From positions 1 through 40,856 of the forward strand of contig NZ_JAQYWQ010000061.1 of NCBI RefSeq assembly GCF_029379315.1: a stretch of DNA of 40,856 nt. The letters run 5' to 3'. This document shows, piece by piece, positions 7,877 to 16,106 of this stretch. Origin of the DNA: Nostoc sp. S13. GTDB taxonomy: Bacteria > Cyanobacteriota > Cyanobacteriia > Cyanobacteriales > Nostocaceae. The position numbers and the translations under genes are program-made. How positions within the stretch are numbered: the first letter of the stretch is position 1; each line of letters opens with the position of its first letter. Below the pieces are notes generated by a model that worked only from the letters and a program-made list of their open reading frames with translations, did not search any database and was not told where the DNA came from.

Positions 7877-8692
7877 TTACTGATTATTGAAAAACTCTCT
7901 GATATTTTGCACAAATTCTACAGTATTTTCAAAGTGAATGTTATGTGCAGTATTACTTATTACTTTTAGTTCTGCAACTTTACATATATTAGCTATTTCT
8001 ATATTTATGGCTCTAAACTTTTGATCATTTTCACCAGCTAGTAAAAGTAAAGGCGTTGTATTATCTTTGAGTTTTGCCCATAAAGATGGTTGATTACCAG
8101 TCCCCATAAATTGGAGTGATTTTGTTAATTCTATCAGATGATTCTGCAAACGATTTTCTAGTAATCTTTCAAATTCTGGATGATTTTTGATAGAACCAAA
8201 AATTGGCTGACTATACCAATTTGATAGAAAAGCAGCAAAATCAGTTTGAATAATACTTCTGCTTAATTTTCTAGCTATCTGAGCATCACGTCTAACTCGT
8301 TCTAATCGATCTGCTTCTGTTGCTAAACCTGGGGAAGCTGATTCTAATACAACTTTAAGAAAACGTTCTGGGAAATGTATAGTTAGATATAAAGCCAATC
8401 TTCCGCCCATTGAATAACCAATTAAGTGGCATTTATCTATTTTTAATTCATCTAATAAATTAATTATTGCTTGAGCGGTGAGTTCTATTTTATAGTATTG
8501 ATCACCTCCTAAAACCTGAGTTTTACCATGTCCTGGTAAGTCAAGTGTGAGAGAAGAAAAATCTTCACCTAGTAATTTTATGGCTTCATCAAATTCATTT
8601 ATGTTTCCCATGAAGCCGTGCAATAAAAAAATTAGAGGTTTGTTTATATTGACCTTTAAATAATAGTTAAATTTATATTTTTTTATACTCAT
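7877..8692 (-). CDS. menH: MenH-type alpha/beta hydrolase (SHCHC synthase)
   Basis: An alpha/beta hydrolase most like MenH, which eliminates pyruvate from SEPHCHC to form SHCHC in menaquinone (in cyanobacteria, phylloquinone) synthesis. Motifs are the oxyanion loop FLLHGFMG, DLPGHGKT, the nucleophile elbow GYSMGGR, LLLAGENDQKF near the acid residue and the C-terminal HNIHFE histidine. The frame extends upstream to 8791, but MSIKKYKFNYYL at 8692 is the likely start, because the family begins just before the first beta strand and the upstream residues look non-coding. Phylloquinone is the photosystem I cofactor. No other men gene is adjacent. A different hydrolase role cannot be excluded. Confidence 0.75.
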   Translation of the reverse strand: MSIKKYKFNYYLKVNINKPLIFLLHGFMGNINEFDEAIKLLGEDFSSLTLDLPGHGKTQVLGGDQYYKIELTAQAIINLLDELKIDKCHLIGYSMGGRLALYLTIHFPERFLKVVLESASPGLATEADRLERVRRDAQIARKLSRSIIQTDFAAFLSNWYSQPIFGSIKNHPEFERLLENRLQNHLIELTKSLQFMGTGNQPSLWAKLKDNTTPLLLLAGENDQKFRAINIEIANICKVAELKVISNTAHNIHFENTVEFVQNIREFFNNQ

Positions 8693-8922
8693 ATTTATGA
8701 GGGTATATATTCCAAGTCTAATAGGCGATCGCTTTTTTAATCCTTGGCAAGCAAGATAGGTAATCCCATGCTTTGGAACTACCCAGACCATCTGCTATGA
8801 CTGTGAGACACTTATATTAAGTTTGGCATAAAGAAGCCTCTGCCTGAATCAATACACCAAATCTGACATCTCTACAAAATGTCTTATCGTGCTAGTTAAT
8901 TTTTTATTTATTTTTTTAATTC

Positions 8923-9324
8923 TTAAGGTAAAAATCGATCCAAAGCAGCTTTCAACTGTTTAATTTCAACATCAATATTACCTTCTTGTGCGGCTCTACC
9001 AATACACTCAGTTAAATGTTCATCCAAAACAATTCGCGCTACCCGATCTAATGCGCCGCGGACTGCGGCAATTTGCAGTAGAACATCAGGACAAGGGCTA
9101 CTTTGCTGCACCATTGCCTTAATACCACGAACATGTCCTTCTATACGCGATAATCGATTGACAATTCGCCGTAAAGACTCTTCGCTATGGACATGAGCAT
9201 GAGCCGAATCTCCAGTCCCATGAGTATGATCTATATGCTCGTGGTCTGTATCGTCATCGTGGGAATATTCTGCTTGTTGGGATGTTGGCAAGGATTTCTT
9301 ACCTAATCGGTTTGATCCATTCAT
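8923..9324 (-). CDS. CsoR/RcnR-family metal sensor, InrS-like
   Basis: A DUF156 metal-responsive DNA-binding repressor of 133 residues. The core has the family helix RLSRIEGHVRGIKAMVQQ followed by CPDVLLQIAAVRGAL and VLDEHLTEC. The candidate ligands are H46, C78, H103 and C107. Their spacing (32, 25 and 4) is exactly that of the H21/C53/H78/C82 set of the Synechocystis nickel sensor InrS. The N-terminal 45 residues are rich in Asp and His (for example DHEHIDHTHGTGDSAHAHVH), a likely extra metal-binding tail. The neighbours are not metal transporters. The P1B ATPase at 26.4 kb is the only exporter in the window, so its target is open. Nickel sensing is inferred; copper, cobalt or formaldehyde sensors share the fold. 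Confidence 0.85.
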   Translation of the reverse strand: MNGSNRLGKKSLPTSQQAEYSHDDDTDHEHIDHTHGTGDSAHAHVHSEESLRRIVNRLSRIEGHVRGIKAMVQQSSPCPDVLLQIAAVRGALDRVARIVLDEHLTECIGRAAQEGNIDVEIKQLKAALDRFLP

Positions 9325-9512
9325 GGGTTATTAAAGGAGTTCTAGTATTAAGATCCTAGCTTAGTACTCGATCATGCAACGCAATAAATACGGCGGACGC
9401 TGACTCAGAGCAACTAAATTTATTTATGGTTACTGAGCTTGTCGAAGTATGGGGTTCAAAATTTTAACTTTTGAATGAGTGACTTTTGACTTCCCCGAAG
9501 GGGCTAACTTTA

Positions 9513-10721
9513 CTACTGACGATTGGCTCTTTCTTGGGGAATAATCTCCGTTACTACCCTACCGCTAGAATTGCCACCTTTGACAACAATATTTTCTGTT
9601 TGCAAATTACCAAGGGCTGTTTCACCGGTAAAATTTAATGGTGGATCAACTTGCTGATAAAATATGTTTCCCTGAGCTTGAATTAACTTATTGTCTAAAT
9701 ACCAAGTTAATGTATTAGATTTCAAAGATTGGCGACGCTGACCAATGGCGTTGACGTTACCTGTTAAATAAACCGTTTTTTGCGGTATTTTCATTTCACC
9801 ATGATTGGCAGTCACGGTAAGATTTTCGACACGGTGGAACATACGCACGGGAGAATTTGTAGTTACAATTTCTGTGTTCATGTTCCAAGTCATAAAGTTA
9901 CTAGCTATTTCCACTGGTGGATCTAGTAATTCTAATTGAGCATTTTTTTGAATAATAGCAATTTTCGTTTTTAAGTTGACTTCAGCAGAATTTCCCTTGC
10001 CGCGATCGCTAATTTTATTATTTTTGTAGCGGTCAATTTGTATGGGGCGATCGCCAATTAGTTTTTCTTCTTTAATATTCCAGATCAAATGCTCAGTTCT
10101 GACTTGCATCTGGGGATCAGTGGAATTGGCTACTACCCCTCCAGAAAATTCCATGCGCTGTTCGCGGGTTTTAACTCGCGCTTCTTGGGCCACTGCTTCT
10201 AGTTGTTTATGAGTACCTTTAATCTGGTTGCGGACAATCAACAAATCTTCTTTAGGACGCCATTCTAATTCATTACCTCGCAACACAATTCCATTACTAG
10301 GATCTGTGGCAAATATCTTACCCTTAAGAAGCAACTGCTTTCCATCCTGTTCAATGTCTGCTACATCTGCCTTGATTTGGTAAACCACTTTGCCATCTTG
10401 GTATAGTTCACCATAAGGGCTTTCAGCCTGACCAATTTGTTTTTCTTTGGTGTATTTTGCCCGTGTCGCCTTGACTTTCCAAACCGGTCGTCCGACTTCA
10501 TCTGCTTGTTCTAGGGTGACGTCAAAGAAAGTTAAATTGTTATCTTGGTCAGATGAAGCCGTAGTCTTTTCTTGAGAAGCTGGGGGGGATTTACCTCCGC
10601 ACGCAACTAAACCAAATACCAAGAAAAAGGTCAAGGGTAAAACAAGGAAGGAAGGAGTGGAGGAGAAATTTGGAATTTTTCTCTTTCCCTCGCTCCCCTT
10701 TTTATGAAATTGATGCGCCAT
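9513..10721 (-). CDS. lptC: LptC-like LPS export lipoprotein
   Basis: LptC is the periplasmic bridge protein that passes lipopolysaccharide from the LptBFG transporter towards the outer membrane. This 402-residue protein has a hydrophobic leader and a lipobox, LVAC at Cys41, so it is probably a lipoprotein. The mature part is made of repeating beta-strand units typical of the LptA/LptC jellyroll, such as FFDVTLEQADEVGRPVWKVK near residue 65 and repeated short TxxxxWNxxxE-type strands. It is about twice the length of E. coli LptC, as usual in cyanobacteria. Its ATG overlaps the stop of the NYN gene by one base (TAATG), so the two are translationally coupled. Confidence 0.75.
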   Translation of the reverse strand: MAHQFHKKGSEGKRKIPNFSSTPSFLVLPLTFFLVFGLVACGGKSPPASQEKTTASSDQDNNLTFFDVTLEQADEVGRPVWKVKATRAKYTKEKQIGQAESPYGELYQDGKVVYQIKADVADIEQDGKQLLLKGKIFATDPSNGIVLRGNELEWRPKEDLLIVRNQIKGTHKQLEAVAQEARVKTREQRMEFSGGVVANSTDPQMQVRTEHLIWNIKEEKLIGDRPIQIDRYKNNKISDRGKGNSAEVNLKTKIAIIQKNAQLELLDPPVEIASNFMTWNMNTEIVTTNSPVRMFHRVENLTVTANHGEMKIPQKTVYLTGNVNAIGQRRQSLKSNTLTWYLDNKLIQAQGNIFYQQVDPPLNFTGETALGNLQTENIVVKGGNSSGRVVTEIIPQERANRQ

Positions 10722-11353
10722 TATTCTTGGATTTCTAGGTGTCCATCACTAGTTCTAGGGTCTTCTAAAAAACCGATACCAGATAACGGTCGATATGGAT
10801 AGCTTTGGCGAGGGGTTTTTTGAATATCCTCTTTGATGGCTTCTAAATCAATGTAGCGATCGCTTACATTAATTAAGCTGTCGCTGGTCATCGAACGTAA
10901 GCTCACTACTTCTACCCGCACGCCGCGATAGCTGACTGAATTTACCGCATATGCTAAATCTCCGTCACCGCTAACTAAAATTGCGGTATCATAAGAATCT
11001 ACAAGTGCCATCATATCTACCGCTATTTCTACATCCAGGTTAGCTTTTTTAGAGCCATCTGGTAGCTGGACTAAATCCTTAGCAATGACTCGATAACCAT
11101 TGCGACGCATCCACAGCAGAAACCCCTGTTGCTTTTCGTTTGTCCGATCTACCCCAGTGTAGAAAAAAGCCCGCAGTAGTCTAGAACCTCCAGTTAATCG
11201 ACACAACAGCTTGGTGTAATCAATTTCGATCCCTAATTGCAATGCAGCGTAAAATAGATTTGAGCCATCAATAAAAATGGCAACCCTGCCCCGATTCTCC
11301 AAAACTTGTTCTGGCGTAAAGATTGAATCATTTTCTAAATTATTCAACATCAT
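10721..11353 (-). CDS. LabA/DUF88-like NYN domain protein
   Basis: A 210-residue PIN-like NYN domain protein. The metal-binding acidic residues expected of the fold are visible: D29 in AIFIDGSNLFYAA, D107 and D113 in NLDVEIAVDMMALVD, and D130/D132 in LVSGDGDLAYAVN. NYN proteins are predicted ribonucleases. Cyanobacterial relatives include LabA, which affects KaiC-dependent circadian output. It is the first gene of a two-gene unit with the LptC-like gene, overlapping by one base. A hairpin separates it from metG upstream. Whether it is LabA itself or a paralogue cannot be told from this sequence. Confidence 0.8.
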   Translation of the reverse strand: MMLNNLENDSIFTPEQVLENRGRVAIFIDGSNLFYAALQLGIEIDYTKLLCRLTGGSRLLRAFFYTGVDRTNEKQQGFLLWMRRNGYRVIAKDLVQLPDGSKKANLDVEIAVDMMALVDSYDTAILVSGDGDLAYAVNSVSYRGVRVEVVSLRSMTSDSLINVSDRYIDLEAIKEDIQKTPRQSYPYRPLSGIGFLEDPRTSDGHLEIQE

Positions 11354-11439
11354 TGTGATACCTCAATTTTTATGCCTGTTATTTTTGATACAAATTACCA
11401 ACTTTTAGATGCTAGTCACAGCGGCTTATGATAATGTTC

Positions 11440-11463
11440 CGGGGCTAATTAAGTTAAGCCCCG
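11440..11463. terminator. Hairpin between metG and the NYN gene
   Basis: CGGGGCT and AGCCCCG form a GC-rich seven-base stem with a 10-base loop, about 55 bp beyond the metG stop. The T-run lies on the opposite side for metG, so it works best as a terminator for plus-strand transcription and only as a hairpin for metG. Confidence 0.5.
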
Positions 11464-11516
11464 ATAAATTTTTTGAGAGAATAACAAATTGAACAAAATC
11501 AGAGTTTGATAAGAGA

Positions 11517-13121
11517 CTAATCGTTTTTCGGGGGTTCTATTTGCTTAAAAATCGGTTGGTGTGTACCCAACTGTTGTTTACTAGATAGTATCCCCCATGT
11601 TGAATGGGTGGCAAAAGGAGCGGTAACTGAACTTTGTATTTGATTGTTAAAGTTTATTCCAAAGCCCAGCTGCTGATAGATATCGCTACTGATGTTGGGA
11701 ATAATTGGGGATAGCAGATAAGCTGCTAGTCTAACTGATTCTAGAACTGCGTAGAGAACTTTTTCCACCGACTCCTGCTGTCCCTGTTTATATAATGACC
11801 AAGGAGCTTGTTCATCAATAAACTTATTACCGGCTTGCGCCAGTGAAAGGATGGCCCCGCAGGCTTGACTGAAAGCTAGGTCTTCATAGGCTTGTTTTAC
11901 CTGTTCCCCTAGACGTAAACCAATTGCTTTCAAAGGATTTTCGTCAGGAATTGCTTCATTGCCGATTGATGGGACATTATTCTCAGCACAGTATTTCTTC
12001 ACCATACTCAAGGTGCGATTGAGCAAATTACCTAAATCATTTGCCAAATCTGCATTCAGAACATTAATGAATCTAACTTCATTAAAATCTCCATCCTTGC
12101 CAAATTCGATTTCCTTAAGGAAGTAATAACGAACGGCATCACTACCATAGCGCTGAACTAACGCTACTGGATCAAGGGTATTACCCAGACTTTTGCCCAT
12201 CTTCTGACCATCTTTGGTCAAAAAGCCATGCCCAAATACTCGCCCTGGTAAGGGTAAGCCAGCTGACAACAGCATTGCCGGCCAGTAGACTGCATGGAAG
12301 CGGAGAATATCTTTACCAATTAGGTGCAAGTTAATTGGCCACCATGTTTTTAAAGCATTTGCTAAAGTCGGTTCTGCATCTGGTTCTAGTAATGCTGTGA
12401 CATAACCTAGCAGTGCATCAAACCAGACATAAAGAGTGTGCTTGGGATCAACTGGTACAGGAAAACCCCAATCTAGATTCACCCGCGAAATAGAAAAGTC
12501 TTGCAACCCTTGATTTACAAAGCTTATGACTTCATTACGCCGACTTCCTGGCTGGATAAAATCTGGTTTAGACTGATAATATTCTTCCAGTTGAGTTTGA
12601 TATTTAGATAAGCGGAAAAAGTAGTTTTGCTCGTCTCGCCACTCGACTTCTTTGTTAGTGTGAATGGGGCAATAGTGTCCTTCTAGCAGTTCTCGTTCTT
12701 CTTTGAATTCTTCACAAGATACGCAGTACCAGCCTTGTTGTTGTCCCTGGTAGATATCACCAGATTCCCATACTCGCTCAAAAAATTCTTTGACGATCGC
12801 TTCATGACGAGGTGCAGTAGTCCGACTAAAGCGATCGTATTGAATGTCTAGTAACTGCCACAAATTCACGAAGCTAGGGACAATTTCATCAGAAAACTCT
12901 TGTGGTGCTTTTCCTAAACTTTCTGCCGATCGCTGAATTTTTTGCCCATGCTCATCTGTACCTGTAATTAGTAATACCTGATGTCCCAGCAGCCTCTGAA
13001 ATCGCGCGACTACATCTGCTGCGATCGTCGTATAAGCACTGCCTATATGGGGGACATCGTTGACATAATATAGCGGTGTTGTCAGTGCAAATGTCTTTTC
13101 TGTTTTATTCACTAAATTCAT
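11517..13121 (-). CDS. metG: Methionyl-tRNA synthetase
   Basis: This class I aminoacyl-tRNA synthetase charges tRNA-Met in the cytosol. The Rossmann fold begins with TTPLYYVNDVPHIGSAY, where HIGS (25-28) is the HIGH motif. The KMSKS loop is KMGKS (307-311). The connective domain has one Cys4-type zinc knuckle with the ligands C133, C136, C151 and H154, the short variant in which the last ligand is His. The anticodon-binding helical domain follows, and the protein stops at 534 residues, so the C-terminal tRNA-binding EMAP-like domain is absent, as is common in cyanobacteria. It is a single essential gene, divergent from the acyltransferase gene. Confidence 0.95.
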   Translation of the reverse strand: MNLVNKTEKTFALTTPLYYVNDVPHIGSAYTTIAADVVARFQRLLGHQVLLITGTDEHGQKIQRSAESLGKAPQEFSDEIVPSFVNLWQLLDIQYDRFSRTTAPRHEAIVKEFFERVWESGDIYQGQQQGWYCVSCEEFKEERELLEGHYCPIHTNKEVEWRDEQNYFFRLSKYQTQLEEYYQSKPDFIQPGSRRNEVISFVNQGLQDFSISRVNLDWGFPVPVDPKHTLYVWFDALLGYVTALLEPDAEPTLANALKTWWPINLHLIGKDILRFHAVYWPAMLLSAGLPLPGRVFGHGFLTKDGQKMGKSLGNTLDPVALVQRYGSDAVRYYFLKEIEFGKDGDFNEVRFINVLNADLANDLGNLLNRTLSMVKKYCAENNVPSIGNEAIPDENPLKAIGLRLGEQVKQAYEDLAFSQACGAILSLAQAGNKFIDEQAPWSLYKQGQQESVEKVLYAVLESVRLAAYLLSPIIPNISSDIYQQLGFGINFNNQIQSSVTAPFATHSTWGILSSKQQLGTHQPIFKQIEPPKND

Positions 13122-13504
13122 GCAAAATAAAAATTAACTTATTAAAACGTTTTACATCTTTGGTTTGGTCGGTAAAACTACAAAATTGTACAATATTATG
13201 TCCATTTTTTCCAATAATAACTTAATATTAGCAAATTTCTCAGCCCAATAATCCTTTTGGAATATGCATCAATTAAGCCCATTTTTCCCTAAAACATGCA
13301 AATTAACTAGTCATAGTTTTTTTTAATAGTTACTATTAGATGATGTTATTGTGATCAGGAATACATAATCCCAAACGCAGAAAATCTAGCTGCTTTTGTA
13401 GATCAGACATTTCTATCTTAAGACGGTGATGGCAATAGTAAAGAAATGTAAAAATTAATTTAAGATAAACTGCCATATTTACCGGAAAAATATATTGATT
13501 AGGT
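13122..13504. other. Divergent promoter region metG / acyltransferase
   Basis: 383 bp of AT-rich DNA between divergent genes. It must hold promoters for both sides. I see no convincing operator or repeat in it. Confidence 0.4.
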
Positions 13505-14230
13505 ATGAGTCGAAATAGCCCCCTGGAGATTTCTCGCGCTTTGGTGGCGGCACTCTCAACGCAAATGTTTCGCTACTATGAGGATCGCATTCCCCAGGAT
13601 GCCAGCGTGTTGGTAGTCAGCAATCACCGCAGCTTTATGGATGCACTGATTTTAATGGCGGCGTTATCGAGTCCGATTCGCTTTGCTTGCCATCACTACA
13701 TGGGACAAGTGCCAATAATGCGGGAGATTGTCACCGGACAATTGGGGTGTTTCCCCTTAGAAGAAACTCAAAACCGCCAGCAAAGCTTTTTTTCGCAGTC
13801 ACAGGCGCTATTACAGTCCAAGCAGATGGTGGGAGTATTTCCAGAAGGGACTGAACCAATGGTGAAATTTACTCAGCCAAACCAGGTGGGTGAATTTCAG
13901 CGAGGATTTGCCCATTTGGCATTGCGAGCGAATGTGCAGGATTTAGCTATTTTGCCGATCGCGATCGCCTCTTTAGAAGAGGTAAACACGAATGGCTTCC
14001 CTTTAAAGCTTTTGAGTGTATTTGACCCTTCAGAACCTTTATTTAATCAAGGTGGTTGGCATCCTTTGGTAATTTATCGGCGGGTTGCGGTGTTAATCGG
14101 TCGCCCTTATTGGATGACGCCCCAACATCAGAAAAAATATCACGGGAAACAGGCCAGAACTGTTGTGGCTGAACTGACGGAACACTGTCAGGGCGAAATT
14201 AGTAATTTACTGCGTCAAGGTTGCTATTAG
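13505..14230 (+). CDS. PlsC-like lysophospholipid acyltransferase
   Basis: A 241-residue LPLAT-family acyltransferase that would move an acyl group to a glycerol-phosphate, lysolipid or alcohol acceptor at the membrane face. The catalytic HX4D motif is NHRSFMD (H41, D46) and the substrate motif is VFPEGTEPM (about 111-119). There is no strong transmembrane segment and the start gives a normal family length. The next gene, 72 bp downstream on the same strand, is a hydrolase resembling the other half of plant phytyl ester synthase, so the two may act together in making phytol or acylglycerol esters (inference). A role as the ordinary sn-2 acyltransferase PlsC is the main alternative. Confidence 0.8.
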   Translation: MSRNSPLEISRALVAALSTQMFRYYEDRIPQDASVLVVSNHRSFMDALILMAALSSPIRFACHHYMGQVPIMREIVTGQLGCFPLEETQNRQQSFFSQSQALLQSKQMVGVFPEGTEPMVKFTQPNQVGEFQRGFAHLALRANVQDLAILPIAIASLEEVNTNGFPLKLLSVFDPSEPLFNQGGWHPLVIYRRVAVLIGRPYWMTPQHQKKYHGKQARTVVAELTEHCQGEISNLLRQGCY

Positions 14231-14302
14231 AATCAAAAGCACTGAAGGTTTTATAAGTAACAATCAGCATTTCAAAATTTTTATACCATTGACTAATGAC
14301 CA

Positions 14303-15130
14303 ATGATTATCCCAGAAGTTGAGCTAAATCCTTGTTTCCTGACTCCTGAAAGAGTACAGCCAGAGTATCCTTTGTTGGTATATTTGCCAGGAATGGATGG
14401 AACTGGTCAACTATTGCGATCGCAAACTGCTGGATTAGAAACTGGCTTTGATGTCCGTTGTTTGGCGCTCCCTCGGAAAGACCTTAACACTTGGGATGTG
14501 CTAACTAAGAGTGTATTGGACTTGATCCACGCGGAATTAGAAAAAATCCCTCAGAGGCCAGTTTACCTGTGTGGTGAGTCCTTTGGTGGTTGCTTGGCAA
14601 TGAAAGTGGCAATCCAAGCACCCCATTTATTTAGGCGAATTATTCTAATTAACCCAGCTTCCGCCTTTCATCTTCGCCCTTGGTTGAATTGGGCATCTCA
14701 ACTTACTTACTTAGTGCCATCAGGGTTGTATGATGTTGGCGCACTGGGGTTGTTGCCGTTTCTAGCATCTTTGCCACGCATTTCTCCAAGCGATCGCCAT
14801 GAACTGCTAAAAACTATGCGTTCTATACCGGCAGAAACCGTTCATTGGCGATTGTCTTTACTGCGAGAGTTTCATATTGACGAGAAACAGTTAGGTCGCT
14901 TAACTCAACCAGTTTTGTTGATTGCTGGTGCTAGCGATCGCCTTTTGCCTTCTGTAACTGAAGTGAACCGGATAGGAAATATCTTACCAAATAATAAGAT
15001 TGTGGTGTTGCCCCATTGTGGACACGCTTGCTTGCTAGAGCAAAATATTAATCTCTATGAAATTCTTAAGGATAACGACTTTTTAGAAAGTAAAGCTGAT
15101 ATAGGTACGGGGCAAGAGGTGAAAGGATAA
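14303..15130 (+). CDS. Alpha/beta hydrolase, phytyl-ester-synthase-like
   Basis: A serine hydrolase of 275 residues. The oxyanion region is LPGMDGTG (29-36), the nucleophile elbow is GESFGGC (Ser93), the acid residue is Asp212 in AGASDRLLPS and the base is His241 in PHCGHACLLE. These match the N-terminal hydrolase half of plant PES/ELT proteins, which store phytol and fatty acids as esters. In plants that half is fused to an LPLAT domain. Here an LPLAT gene lies directly upstream as a separate gene. A 59-bp near-copy of codons 58-77 lies downstream at 15259-15317. The substrate is inferred only. Confidence 0.75.
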   Translation: MIIPEVELNPCFLTPERVQPEYPLLVYLPGMDGTGQLLRSQTAGLETGFDVRCLALPRKDLNTWDVLTKSVLDLIHAELEKIPQRPVYLCGESFGGCLAMKVAIQAPHLFRRIILINPASAFHLRPWLNWASQLTYLVPSGLYDVGALGLLPFLASLPRISPSDRHELLKTMRSIPAETVHWRLSLLREFHIDEKQLGRLTQPVLLIAGASDRLLPSVTEVNRIGNILPNNKIVVLPHCGHACLLEQNINLYEILKDNDFLESKADIGTGQEVKG

Positions 15131-15131
15131 G

Positions 15132-15230
15132 CTGAAGGGCGATGCCTACGCATTTCTACAAGTGCAAATCGCCATCAAGCGAGTCAAAATTGCTAAACAG
15201 CGTAGTTTACCGCCGTAGGCATCGCTTCAG
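15132..15230. repeat. Small inverted-repeat element
   Basis: The ends CTGAAGGGCGATGCCTACG (15132-15150) and CGTAGGCATCGCTTCAG (15214-15230) are inverted copies apart from a two-base bulge. The roughly 99-bp unit has no coding potential and resembles a miniature, non-autonomous Nostoc repeat carrying the common GCGATGCCTACGGC motif. Confidence 0.65.
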
Positions 15231-15258
15231 ATTCTCCCATAACTGAAGTGCGATCGCA

Positions 15259-15317
15259 CGGAAAGACCTTAACACTTGGAATGTGCTAACTAAAAGTGTA
15301 TTGGACTTGAGCCACGC
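15259..15317 (+). pseudogene. 59-bp duplicated fragment of the upstream hydrolase gene
   Basis: This stretch matches 14474-14532 inside the hydrolase gene with 3 mismatches in 59 bases and in the same orientation. The match stops abruptly on both sides and next to a HIP1 octamer. It is either the last trace of a second gene copy or a local template-switch duplication. Confidence 0.8.
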
Positions 15318-15438
15318 AATATTTTAACTTTTGCCTTGTTAGGTGAGAAGATAGGGTAAACGACATCTAATATCTCGTCAGCTTCAAATAATGCTTGCGT
15401 CCTCAAAAACCTTAACACATATTTTTGGAGACTCTCAA

Positions 15439-15675
15439 ATGGTTGCTCTCAAAGAGTTCCTCAGCCATGAATTAGACAAATTGAATGAAGAACAACTCAA
15501 ACAAGTTAGTGATTTTATTGCCTTCCTCAAATTCCGCAGCAGAAATGTTAGCTGGCAAATAGATAAAAATCAAATGGCTGCTCTTTACAGTGAATTTGCC
15601 CAGGAAGATCGTCAACTGGCTGAAGCAGGATTAGATGAATATGCAGAACTTCTTACACAAGAAGATTTGAAATGA
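15439..15675 (+). CDS. DUF2281-like antitoxin
   Basis: Probable antitoxin partner of the following PemK/MazF toxin. The frame is open from 15391, but ATG 15439 (MVALKEFLSHELDKLNEEQL) is preferred. It has a GGAGA ribosome site and begins at the conserved helix that ends in VSDFIAFLKFR. The product is then 78 residues and acidic towards the C-terminus (EYAELLTQEDLK), the part expected to bind and block the toxin. The stop overlaps the toxin start by four bases (ATGA), giving coupled synthesis. Type II pairs usually repress their own promoter. Confidence 0.75.
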   Translation: MVALKEFLSHELDKLNEEQLKQVSDFIAFLKFRSRNVSWQIDKNQMAALYSEFAQEDRQLAEAGLDEYAELLTQEDLK

Positions 15676-16019
15676 GGGTTCAACGAGGTGAAGTATGGCT
15701 AGCCAATTTAGACCCTACCAAGGGTTCTGAACAAGCAGGCACAAGACCAGTTATTATCTTTCAAGATGATATCGTCGCCGAATTTTCTACCACTGTCATC
15801 ACCATTCCTTTAACAACAAATTTACGTCGTGTGTCTTTGCCAACCTGTTTATTAATTCCAAGTGGTGAAGGTGGATTAGAACGAGATTCAGTTGCTCTTT
15901 GCCACCAATTGCGGGTAATTGATAAAACCAGATTGCAAAGAAAAGTTGGCGTTTTGACTCCAGAAATACTTACTATTTTAGAAGGGAAAGTGTTATTAAC
16001 ATTAGGTTATCAGTTGTAA
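15672..16019 (+). CDS. MazF/PemK-family mRNA interferase toxin
   Basis: A 115-residue endoribonuclease toxin of the type II MazEF/PemIK kind, which cuts mRNA at short sequences. The family start RGEVWLANLDPTKGSEQAG is followed by TRPVIIFQ (with the conserved R-P-V), the VITIPLTTN strand and SVALCHQLRVIDKTRL. The fold looks complete. It overlaps the antitoxin gene by four bases. The pair lies directly after the hydrolase fragment and a repeat element, a typical site for horizontally moving toxin-antitoxin cassettes. Confidence 0.9.
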   Translation: MRVQRGEVWLANLDPTKGSEQAGTRPVIIFQDDIVAEFSTTVITIPLTTNLRRVSLPTCLLIPSGEGGLERDSVALCHQLRVIDKTRLQRKVGVLTPEILTILEGKVLLTLGYQL

Positions 16020-16106
16020 AGTCCAAACCTCAGTCACCCTTTACACCTCTATAGTCAAACCCCAGAATAATTCCTATTTGCTCTGACGACTTGTACTTGT
16101 AGGGAG

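Noticed and set aside
8693..8791. 33-codon N-terminal extension of MenH
   Set aside because: It has no similarity to the family start, contains a HIP1-bearing stretch and ends where a normal MenH begins (MSIKKYKFNYYL).
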